Source of the DNA: Candidatus Scybalomonas excrementavium
GTDB lineage: Bacteria; Bacillota; Clostridia; Lachnospirales; Lachnospiraceae
DNA length: 8,223 nt
Direction of reading: 5' to 3'
NCBI GenBank assembly: GCA_017694765.1
Contig: JADIML010000208.1
Coordinates: 1-8,223 of the forward strand
Numbering within the stretch: position 1 is the stretch's first letter; each line of letters opens with the position of its first letter. The position numbers were made by a program, and so were the translations under genes. Shown here piece after piece: positions 1 through 5,824 of the stretch. The notes under the pieces are model-generated. The model searched no databases. It was not told the origin of the DNA and worked only from the letters and a program-made list of their open reading frames with translations.

Positions 1-63
1 GGCGACCACCTAGATCTACACATGCCTTACTCGTCGGCAGCGTCAGATGTGTATAAGAGACAG
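1..63 (+). other. Illumina Nextera i5 adapter contamination (P5, index, Read 1, Tn5 mosaic end)
   Basis: Bases 1-21 match the 3' part of the Illumina P5 oligonucleotide with one mismatch (T at 11 where P5 has G). Bases 22-30 sit in the index position and number nine, one more than the usual eight. Bases 31-63 match the Nextera Read 1 primer exactly, and its last 19 bases (45-63, ending TGTGTATAAGAGACAG) are the Tn5 mosaic end. This is library-construction sequence left at a contig end, not a natural transposon. Genomic DNA starts at 64, at the tagmentation point. Confidence 0.98.
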
Positions 64-345
64 GATGTCCACACAATATCAACAGTTAAAACCCTATAAA
101 TAAAGTTATACACAAAATTATCCACATTATCCACAAACCTATGTATACACAATGTAGGAAAGAAAAGTCTAAAACAAGAACGAACGTTTTGTATAGAAAT
201 AATAAATATGAATAAGATAGAGAAATACTATTGACAAAAATAATTTCAAATAATGATGATAGAAATGATAAATAGTCAGTGAAATGATTAGAAATAAGAA
301 GAAAAAAAGAATTTTGAAAAATAAAATAAAAATTACAGAAAAAGA
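64..345. other. Gene-free, very A/T-rich region upstream of hpf
   Basis: No credible coding sequence is visible on either strand. The only long open frame (minus strand, 86-421) is a run of Phe, Ile, Ser and Tyr codons expected by chance from poly-A/T DNA, and it crosses the hpf promoter. The left part holds the DnaA-box-like cluster at 106-151. From about 180 on, the sequence is almost entirely A and T with purine-rich tracts. A perfect TTGACA at 231-236 has no good -10 partner. The upstream gene cannot be seen because the contig ends at 64. Confidence 0.7.
106..151 (+). promoter_or_regulatory. Cluster of four DnaA-box-like 9-mers
   Basis: TTATACACA (106-114), TTATCCACA (118-126) and TTATCCACA (127-135) all fit the DnaA box consensus TTATNCACA. 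GTATACACA (143-151) differs at the first base. All four lie on the + strand within 46 bases, and the two perfect boxes abut. Such density is unlikely by chance even in A/T-rich DNA, so DnaA binding is a reasonable inference. Possible roles are replication-initiation control, DnaA titration or regulation of nearby genes. No dnaA, dnaN or rpmH is in view, and the contig edge hides what lies to the left. Confidence 0.6.
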
Positions 346-373
346 TTGAAAAAAATAATAATTGTGTTATAAT
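346..373 (+). promoter_or_regulatory. hpf promoter, extended -10 type
   Basis: A -35 box TTGAAA (346-351) is followed by a 16-base spacer and a consensus -10 TATAAT (368-373). A TG dinucleotide at 365-366 gives the extended -10 form TGNTATAAT. The expected transcription start is near 380, leaving a leader of about 90 bases before the hpf ATG at 469. This fits the housekeeping sigma factor. I saw no convincing alternative-sigma box, although hpf in Bacillus is a stress and stationary-phase gene. Confidence 0.75.
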
Positions 374-382
374 AATGTCATA

Positions 383-440
383 ACAGTAGGAGATATAGAC
401 ATATTTCTTCACTGTGTCCATCCTCGGTTATCCGTAGGAT
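383..440 (+). promoter_or_regulatory. Two consecutive hairpins in the hpf 5' leader
   Basis: Hairpin 1 pairs 383-396 with 401-415: ACAGT with ACTGT at the base, then nine more pairs including two G-U, one bulged C at 410 and an AGAC tetraloop (397-400). It begins almost at the predicted transcript 5' end. Hairpin 2 pairs 420-427 with 432-440 (ATCCTCGG with CCG, a bulged T435, then AGGAT) around a TTAT loop. An alternative stem, TTATCC (428-433) with GGATAA (437-442), excludes hairpin 2. Neither hairpin has a U-tract, so they are not terminators. A role in mRNA stability or translational control is inferred. Confidence 0.55.
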
Positions 441-468
441 AATAAGACAAAAAGGAGTTGAATCCATT

Positions 469-993
469 ATGCGTTATATTATGATTGGAAAAAACATTGA
501 AGTAACAGAAGGATTAAAGGAAGCGATTGAGAAGAAGTTAGATAGATTATCTAAGTACTTCACAGAAGATACAGATGTTCATGTTACATTCGGTGTGGAA
601 AAAGATAGACAGAAGATTGAAGTGACAATTCCAATGAAAGGAAGTATAATTCGTGCTGAACAGAGCAGTGATGATATGTACGTATCTATTGATTTAGTTG
701 TCGATATCATTGAACGTCAAGTTCGTAAATATAAAAATAAATTGATCCAAAAGAAACAGGCTGGTGGTTTCTTTCAACCAACTTTCTTAGAAGAAAGTAC
801 AGATGATGAAGAAATCAAAATTTTTAGAAGCAAACGTTTTGCAATTAAACCAATGGATGCAGAGGAAGCTTGCTTACAGATGGAAATGTTAGGACATGAT
901 TTCTATGTATTCCGTAATGTAGATACCAATGAAGTGAATGTCGTATATAAGAGAAAAGGTCATACATACGGTTTAATTGAACCTGAATATTAG
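469..993 (+). CDS. hpf: Ribosome hibernation-promoting factor, long form (HPF/YfiA family)
   Basis: Cytoplasmic protein of 174 aa that binds the 30S decoding region of idle ribosomes and, in its long form, pairs 70S particles into inactive 100S dimers. The N-terminal domain (about 1-95) starts with the family signature MRYIMIGKNIEVTEG and has the beta-alpha-beta-beta-beta-alpha pattern of YfiA/HPF. A polar linker (about 96-115) leads to the C-terminal dimerisation domain (116-172), recognisable by IKIFRSKRFAIKPMDAEEA and a final YKRKGHTYGLIEP. The length fits long HPF of Firmicutes, so a separate RMF is not expected. AAGGAG at 452-457 lies 11 bases before the ATG; the second Met (codon 5) would cut off the first strand. 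The gene has its own promoter, a structured leader and a terminator, so it is probably monocistronic. It lies just upstream of secA, as in many Firmicutes. Confidence 0.97.
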   Translation: MRYIMIGKNIEVTEGLKEAIEKKLDRLSKYFTEDTDVHVTFGVEKDRQKIEVTIPMKGSIIRAEQSSDDMYVSIDLVVDIIERQVRKYKNKLIQKKQAGGFFQPTFLEESTDDEEIKIFRSKRFAIKPMDAEEACLQMEMLGHDFYVFRNVDTNEVNVVYKRKGHTYGLIEPEY

Positions 994-1073
994 AAGAGCA
1001 GTATTATCTATAATTGATATGTTAATAATGGTGATATAACAAGTTATTTTATGAGATAAAAAATATATAATAT

Positions 1074-1112
1074 AAAAAATGCTATAAGGTATAAGCCTTG
1101 TAGCATTTTTTT
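1074..1112 (+). terminator. Rho-independent terminator of hpf
   Basis: The stem AATGCTATAAGG (1078-1089) pairs with CCTTGTAGCATT (1096-1107) through one G-U pair, around a six-base loop TATAAG. It is extended by A-T pairs between the A-run 1074-1079 and the seven-T tract 1106-1112. It lies 81 bases after the hpf stop. The A-run on the left means it could also work weakly in the other direction. Confidence 0.88.
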
Positions 1113-1303
1113 ACATATTTTTCCGTTGAAATGTCTTGAAAATTATAGCATAATCATGTATATTTTCTTATTAGTAGATCGTTATGTTGTGTACATATAG
1201 AATTTTTCATGAAAATGAAAAGTAAAAATAAGTGTTGTTCATATATGGACATTTTGTTAAGAATTTAGAAATTCATTGCTTATGAGTAAATTCAATGTTA
1301 CAA

Positions 1304-1338
1304 TATAATTTGACAATATTCCGAGCGAATCACAGGAG
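1304..1338 (+). promoter_or_regulatory. Probable secA -10 box and ribosome binding site
   Basis: A consensus TATAAT stands at 1304-1309, about 40 bases before the secA ATG, which would give a short leader starting near 1316. The matching -35 is poor: TTATGA at 1280-1285 with an 18-base spacer is the best I see, so an activator or another start site is possible. TTGACA at 1310-1315 is too close to the gene to act as its -35. AGGAG at 1334-1338, 10 bases before the ATG, is the ribosome binding site. Confidence 0.5.
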
Positions 1339-1348
1339 TGAAAGATAA

Positions 1349-3925
1349 ATGAATATTTTAGAGAAAATTTTTGGTTCCCATAGCGAAAAAGAAGTAAAAC
1401 GTATTATGCCTTTAGTTGAAAAAATTGAAGCATTAGATGAAAAAATGCAGGCATTAAGCGATGAGGAACTTAGAAGCAAAACAGATGAATTTAAAAAACG
1501 TCTTGCAGATGGTGAGACATTAGATTCTCTTTTACCAGAAGCATTTGCAGTTGTAAGAGAAGCGGCAGTAAGAACACTTGGTATGAAACATTATCGTGTT
1601 CAGTTAATTGGTGGTATTATTCTTCACCAAGGACGTATTGCAGAAATGAAAACGGGGGAAGGTAAGACATTAGTATCTACACTTCCAGCTTACTTAAATG
1701 CTTTAGAAGGAAAAGGGGTTCATGTTGTAACAGTAAATGATTACTTAGCAAACCGTGATGCTGAGATAATGGGACAAATTCACAACTTCCTTGGTCTTAG
1801 TGTAGGTGTTATTTTAAATAGCTCTGAACCAGAACAGAGAAAAGCAGCTTATGATTGTGATATTACTTATATTACAAATAATGAGTTAGGATTTGATTAC
1901 TTAAGAGATAACATGGTAATCTACAAAGAACAACTCGTACAAAGAGAATTACATTATGCGATTGTGGATGAGGTTGACTCTGTATTAATCGATGAAGCTA
2001 GAACACCACTTATTATTTCTGGACAAAGTGGAAAATCAACAGAACTTTATAAAATGTGTGATTTCCTTGCAAGAAAATTAGAACGTGGTACTGCTACAGG
2101 AGAACTATCTAAAATTGATGCCATTATGGGTGAAGATGTCAAAGAAGATGGAGATTTCCTTGTTAATGAGAAGGATAAACAAGTTGTTTTAACAGCTCAA
2201 GGTATTCAGAAAGTAGAAGAGTTCTTTAAAATTGAAAACCTTGCAGATCCAGAAAACTTAGAAATTCAACATAATATGATTTTAGCATTAAGAGCACATA
2301 ACTTAATGTTCCGTGATAAAGATTATGTTGTAAAAGATGATGAAGTATTAATCGTTGATGAATTTACAGGACGTATCATGCCTGGTAGACGTTATTCTGA
2401 TGGACTTCATCAAGCAATTGAAGCGAAAGAACATGTAAAAGTAAAAAGAGAAAGTAAAACTCTTGCAACGATTACATTCCAGAACTTCTTTAATAAATAT
2501 GCGAAAAAAGCAGGTATGACAGGTACTGCTCAGACAGAAGAACAAGAATTCCGTGAAATTTATGGAATGGATGTTATTGCAATTCCAACGAATAAACCAA
2601 TGATTCGTGTGGATCATGATGATGCCGTATATTGCACAAAGAATGAGAAATTAGATGCTGTTATTAATGATATTATAGCATCCCATGAAAAAGGACAACC
2701 TGTCTTAGTTGGTACTGTTACAATTGAATCTTCAGAAGAAGTAAGTGAAAGACTCAAAAAACGTAGTATTCCTCATAAGGTTTTAAATGCGAAGTTCCAT
2801 GAGTTAGAAGCGGAAATCATCGCAGATGCAGGTCTTTACGGAGCCGTTACGATTGCTACTAACATGGCAGGTCGTGGTACTGATATTAAACTTGGAGAAG
2901 GCGTTGCAGAAGTTGGTGGTTTAAAAATCATTGGTACAGAACGTCATGAATCAAGACGTATTGATAACCAGCTTCGTGGACGTGCTGGTCGTCAAGGCGA
3001 TCCAGGGGAATCAAAATTCTACTTATCATTAGAAGATGATTTAATGCGCTTATTCGGTTCTGAAAGAGTTATGGGTATGTATAAAGCATTAAATCTTCCA
3101 GCAGGGGAAGAAATCCAGCATAAAACGCTAACAAACTTTATTGAAAAAGCTCAGAAGAAAATCGAAGGAAACAACTTTGGAATTCGTAAAAATCTTCTTG
3201 AGTATGATAGAGTGAATAATGAACAAAGAGAAATTATTTATGGAGAACGTCGTCGTGTATTAGATGGAGAAAATATGCGTGGTGTTATCTATAAAATGAT
3301 TCAAGATACGGTAGAAGATTATGTAAACCGTATCATTGGAGAAGATCAAAGTCCAGCAGAATGGGATTTATTTAGCTTAAATGAAGAACTTCATGCAGTA
3401 ATTCCATTAGAAAAAATTGAATTAACAGAAGAAGAAAAGAAAAAATTCAAAAAAGCGGATTTAATTCAGAAATTAAAAGAAGAAGCTACCAAATTATATG
3501 AAGCAAAAGAAGCAGAGTTCCCAGAACCAGAACATCTTAGAGAAGTGGAACGTGTTATTCTTCTTCGTGTGATTGACCGTAAATGGATGGATCATATTGA
3601 TGATATGGATCAGCTTCGTCAAGGAATTGGTTTACAAGCATATGGACAAAGAGATCCTCTTGTAGAATATAAATTCACAGGATATGCGATGTTTGATGAA
3701 ATGGCAGAAGCAATCCGTGAAGAAACAACAATGGCATTACTTCATGTTCATGTAGAACAAAAAGTAGAACGTGAAGAAGTTGCAAAAGTGACAGGAACAA
3801 ATAAAGATACTTCAATTAAGAAGAAACCAGTAGAAAGAAGAGTGGAAAAGATTGGAAGAAACGATCTTTGTCCATGTGGTTCTGGTAAGAAATATAAACA
3901 TTGTTGTGGAAGAAGTGAATCATAG
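1349..3925 (+). CDS. secA: Protein translocase subunit SecA (preprotein translocase ATPase)
   Basis: SecA is the cytoplasmic and membrane-associated ATPase motor that pushes unfolded preproteins through SecYEG. This copy is full length at 858 aa. Nucleotide-binding domain 1 has Walker A MKTGEGKT (100-107), TNNELGFDYLRDN (176-188) and the Walker B DEVD (207-210). The preprotein cross-linking domain occupies roughly 220-370. Nucleotide-binding domain 2 shows NMAGRGTDIKL (505-515) and the arginine-finger motif QLRGRAGRQGDPG (541-553). The helical scaffold and two-helix finger region includes WMDHIDDMDQLRQGIGLQAYG (about 746-766). The C-terminus carries an intact zinc-binding SEC-C motif, CPCGSGKKYKHCC (841-853), which binds SecB in proteobacteria and lipids or ribosomes elsewhere. 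The start has AGGAG 10 bases upstream and the usual MNILEKIFGS beginning. It is a single-gene unit closed by two terminators. Nothing suggests a SecA2 paralogue, since the linker and zinc motif are those of canonical SecA1. Confidence 0.99.
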   Translation: MNILEKIFGSHSEKEVKRIMPLVEKIEALDEKMQALSDEELRSKTDEFKKRLADGETLDSLLPEAFAVVREAAVRTLGMKHYRVQLIGGIILHQGRIAEMKTGEGKTLVSTLPAYLNALEGKGVHVVTVNDYLANRDAEIMGQIHNFLGLSVGVILNSSEPEQRKAAYDCDITYITNNELGFDYLRDNMVIYKEQLVQRELHYAIVDEVDSVLIDEARTPLIISGQSGKSTELYKMCDFLARKLERGTATGELSKIDAIMGEDVKEDGDFLVNEKDKQVVLTAQGIQKVEEFFKIENLADPENLEIQHNMILALRAHNLMFRDKDYVVKDDEVLIVDEFTGRIMPGRRYSDGLHQAIEAKEHVKVKRESKTLATITFQNFFNKYAKKAGMTGTAQTEEQEFREIYGMDVIAIPTNKPMIRVDHDDAVYCTKNEKLDAVINDIIASHEKGQPVLVGTVTIESSEEVSERLKKRSIPHKVLNAKFHELEAEIIADAGLYGAVTIATNMAGRGTDIKLGEGVAEVGGLKIIGTERHESRRIDNQLRGRAGRQGDPGESKFYLSLEDDLMRLFGSERVMGMYKALNLPAGEEIQHKTLTNFIEKAQKKIEGNNFGIRKNLLEYDRVNNEQREIIYGERRRVLDGENMRGVIYKMIQDTVEDYVNRIIGEDQSPAEWDLFSLNEELHAVIPLEKIELTEEEKKKFKKADLIQKLKEEATKLYEAKEAEFPEPEHLREVERVILLRVIDRKWMDHIDDMDQLRQGIGLQAYGQRDPLVEYKFTGYAMFDEMAEAIREETTMALLHVHVEQKVEREEVAKVTGTNKDTSIKKKPVERRVEKIGRNDLCPCGSGKKYKHCCGRSES

Positions 3926-3939
3926 AATAATAATAGAGT

Positions 3940-3962
3940 AAGATAGGGCATTCTATCTTTTT
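3940..3962 (+). terminator. First secA terminator
   Basis: AAGATAG (3940-3946) pairs with CTATCTT (3953-3959) around the loop GGCATT, followed by T residues to 3962. The seven-base-pair stem is modest, and it stands only 14 bases after the secA stop. A much stronger hairpin follows directly. Confidence 0.65.
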
Positions 3963-3972
3963 GAGAATAAAG

Positions 3973-4022
3973 AAACAGACACTTTTCAGTTTTTATTGTA
4001 TAAGGAAAAGTGTCTGTTTTTT
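3973..4022 (+). terminator. Second, strong secA terminator
   Basis: AAACAGACACTTTTC (3973-3987) and GAAAAGTGTCTGTTT (4005-4019) form a perfect 15-base-pair stem. The loop is 17 bases and the T-tract runs from 4017 to 4022. Together with the preceding hairpin it should separate secA from prfB, implying that prfB has its own promoter. Confidence 0.88.
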
Positions 4023-4087
4023 GTGCAGTTTATCCGAGATTTCGTACCATTTTCAATCAGAATATCATAATTTCCTTATCAATATTA

Positions 4088-4117
4088 TTGCATAGGTATA
4101 GGGGAACATGATATGCT
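4088..4117 (+). promoter_or_regulatory. Candidate prfB promoter
   Basis: TTGCAT (4088-4093), an 18-base spacer and TATGCT (4112-4117) preceded by TG at 4109-4110 give a weak-to-fair extended -10 promoter. Transcription would start around 4124, downstream of the alternative ATG at 4113, which supports the start at 4149. The -35 box matches only half of consensus, so this is tentative. A promoter is needed here because of the terminators at 3940-4022. Confidence 0.4.
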
Positions 4118-4148
4118 AATGATAGGTTATAAAAGGAGGAAATATGAC

Positions 4149-5270
4149 ATGGTTGAATTAGATCAATTTAAATATACATTAAATCAATATAGAGAGCCGT
4201 TAGTAGAGGTAGGTCATTCCCTTGATCTAGAACGTAAACAAGATAGAATCGAAGAGCTTGAAGCAGATATGGAATCACAAGGTTTTTGGGATAACATTGA
4301 GCGTTCTCAACAAGTGATGAAAGAATTAAAAGGGTTAAAGAGCACAGTAGAAGAGTATGAAAATCTGACAAATCAGTTAGAAGATATTGACACAATGCTT
4401 GAGATGGGATACGAGGAAGAAGATCCATCTTTAATACCAGAAATTGAAGAAATGGTAAAACAATTTATACAAGATTTAGAAAAACTTCGAGTGAAAACAT
4501 TGTTGTCTGGGGAATATGATAACTGCAATGCTATTTTAACATTACACGCAGGAGCAGGAGGTACAGAATCTTGTGATTGGGCAAGTATGTTATTTCGTAT
4601 GTATACAAGATGGGCAAATTCAAAAGGGTACCAAACAGAAGTGTTAGATTATTTAGATGGTGATGAAGCTGGAATTAAGACAGTGACGATCCAGATCAAC
4701 GGAGAAAATGCCTATGGATATTTAAAATCAGAACGAGGTGTACATCGATTAGTTCGAATTTCACCATTTAATGCTGCTGGAAAACGTCAAACCTCCTTTG
4801 TATCTTGTGACGTCATGCCAGAAATTAATCAAGAAATTGAAATCGAAATTAATGATGAAGACTTAAGAATTGATACCTATCGTGCTAGTGGAGCAGGTGG
4901 ACAGCATGTTAATAAAACATCTTCTGCTATTCGTATTACCCACTTGCCAACAGGAATCGTTGTACAATGTCAAAATGAACGTTCCCAATTTCAAAACAAA
5001 GACAAAGCAATGCAAATGTTAAAAGCAAAGCTTTATATGATGAAAGAACAAGAAAACATGGAAAAATTATCAGGAATTCGTGGAGAAGTATCTGATAATG
5101 GATGGGGAAGTCAAATTCGCTCTTATGTTATGCAACCATATACGATGGTAAAAGATTTAAGAACAGGAGAAGAAACAAGCAACGTTTCTGCTGTTATGGA
5201 TGGAAATCTCGATCCATTTATGAACGCATATTTAAAGTGGGAAGCGACAAAACGAAAAGAACAGGAATAA
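4149..5270 (+). CDS. prfB: Peptide chain release factor 2 (RF2), without the programmed frameshift
   Basis: RF2 reads UGA and UAA stop codons in the ribosomal A site and triggers peptide release. From the ATG at 4149 the protein is 373 aa, close to the usual 365. The SPF codon-recognition tripeptide is at 205-207 and the catalytic GGQ at 250-252, the same numbers as in Escherichia coli. Residue 246 is Ala, as in most RF2 and unlike the Thr of E. coli K-12. The order is an acidic helical N-terminal domain (about 1-105), then the HAGAGGTES region (133-141), SPF, GGQ and a C-terminal helix. In-frame translation can also begin at 4113, but 4149 has AAGGAGG (4133-4139) at ideal spacing, fits E. 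coli numbering, and its MVELDQF start resembles other RF2s. Codons 25-26, the classical CUU-UGA frameshift position, read CTT GAT (4221-4226), so no +1 shift is required and the usual autoregulation should be absent. It may share a transcript with pheB. Confidence 0.96.
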   Translation: MVELDQFKYTLNQYREPLVEVGHSLDLERKQDRIEELEADMESQGFWDNIERSQQVMKELKGLKSTVEEYENLTNQLEDIDTMLEMGYEEEDPSLIPEIEEMVKQFIQDLEKLRVKTLLSGEYDNCNAILTLHAGAGGTESCDWASMLFRMYTRWANSKGYQTEVLDYLDGDEAGIKTVTIQINGENAYGYLKSERGVHRLVRISPFNAAGKRQTSFVSCDVMPEINQEIEIEINDEDLRIDTYRASGAGGQHVNKTSSAIRITHLPTGIVVQCQNERSQFQNKDKAMQMLKAKLYMMKEQENMEKLSGIRGEVSDNGWGSQIRSYVMQPYTMVKDLRTGEETSNVSAVMDGNLDPFMNAYLKWEATKRKEQE

Positions 5271-5369
5271 AAAAGTAGTAAAACAGCTAGAACAATATGA
5301 AAATAAGTCAGGTACATTCAAAATAACATCTTCATATAACAAATACAGAGAAAAGAAAGGGATTATAGA

Positions 5370-5813
5370 ATGTTGGATGAAAGTAAGTATTTTCTGGTAA
5401 AGAAAAAGGCAGTTCCAGAAGTGTTGTTAAAAGTTGTAGAAGCAAAAAAATTATTAGAAAGCAATAAGAACTTAACGATTCAAGAAGTAGCAGAAAAAGT
5501 TGGTATTAGTCGTAGTTCTTATTACAAATATAAAGACGATATTTTTCAACTCCAAGAAAATGCAAAGGGGAGAGTTATTACATTTGTAGTAGAGTTAGAT
5601 GATGAGCCAGGGTTATGTTCTATCGTTTTAAATTTAATAGCAAAGTATCACGCTAATATTATTACAATACACCAAAGTATTCCAGTAAATGGGGTAGCTC
5701 TTTTGACATTAAGCGTTAATATTTTGCCGACAACCGGTGATATTTCTTTAATGATACAAGAAATCGAAGGCTCACAAGGTGTTCATTATTTAAAAATTCT
5801 TGCAAGAGAATAG
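5370..5813 (+). CDS. pheB: PheB-like ACT domain protein (UPF0735 family)
   Basis: A protein of 147 aa, the same length as Bacillus subtilis PheB and resembling it throughout. Residues about 34-57 look like a helix-turn-helix (LTIQEVAEKVGISRSSYYKY), while 70-146 form an ACT domain, beginning ITFVVELDDEPG, with NIITIHQSIPVNG in the middle. ACT domains bind amino acids, so the protein is probably an amino-acid-responsive regulator. The B. subtilis gene was named for a link to phenylalanine biosynthesis, but the biochemical role of the family is not established. AAGGGA at 5357-5362 supports the start. The 99-base gap after prfB has no terminator and only a weak promoter-like TATAAC at 5335-5340. 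The next gene starts 11 bases after its stop, so it heads or lies within an operon with apgM and lysC. The partner genes suggest it senses an aspartate-family amino acid; that is inference. Confidence 0.92.
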   Translation: MLDESKYFLVKKKAVPEVLLKVVEAKKLLESNKNLTIQEVAEKVGISRSSYYKYKDDIFQLQENAKGRVITFVVELDDEPGLCSIVLNLIAKYHANIITIHQSIPVNGVALLTLSVNILPTTGDISLMIQEIEGSQGVHYLKILARE

Positions 5814-5824
5814 TAGGTAATAGA

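Larger units (their letters stand above)
994..1348. other. Intergenic region between hpf and secA
   Basis: These 355 bases hold the hpf terminator (1074-1112), a 12-base palindrome TTTTCATGAAAA (1204-1215), an inverted repeat GAATTT-AG-AAATTC (1261-1274), and the probable secA promoter and ribosome binding site. Tiny open frames such as 1156-1200 (14 codons) and 1209-1268 (19 codons) lack a Shine-Dalgarno and look fortuitous. No RNA gene was recognised. Confidence 0.7.

Noticed and set aside
48..56. Minus-strand DnaA box (TGTGTATAA)
   Set aside because: The match lies inside the adapter's mosaic end and is not genomic.
45..63. Transposon end: Tn5 mosaic end sequence
   Set aside because: It is joined to P5, index and Read 1 primer sequence, so it comes from Nextera tagmentation and not from a resident element.
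231..260. Second hpf promoter built on the perfect TTGACA at 231-236
   Set aside because: Only GATGAT (255-260, 18-base spacer) can serve as -10, a poor match; the extended -10 promoter at 346-373 is far better.
86..421. Minus-strand open frame of 111 codons
   Set aside because: Low-complexity Phe/Ile/Ser/Tyr translation of A/T-rich intergenic DNA; it crosses the hpf promoter and leader and resembles no family I know.
1156..1268. SecM-like leader peptides upstream of secA (14 and 19 codons)
   Set aside because: Neither has a Shine-Dalgarno, both lie upstream of the likely secA transcription start, and no arrest-like motif is visible.
4113..4148. Twelve-codon N-terminal extension of RF2 from the ATG at 4113
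   Set aside because: The ATG at 4149 has a stronger ribosome binding site and gives SPF and GGQ their E. coli residue numbers; the candidate -10 box overlaps 4113.
4144..4161. Five-codon reading frame overlapping the prfB start
   Set aside because: Its ATG lies only four bases after the Shine-Dalgarno that serves 4149, and such tiny overlaps are frequent by chance.
5313..5340. Promoter before pheB using TATAAC at 5335-5340
   Set aside because: No acceptable -35 stands at the right distance; co-transcription with prfB is at least as likely.
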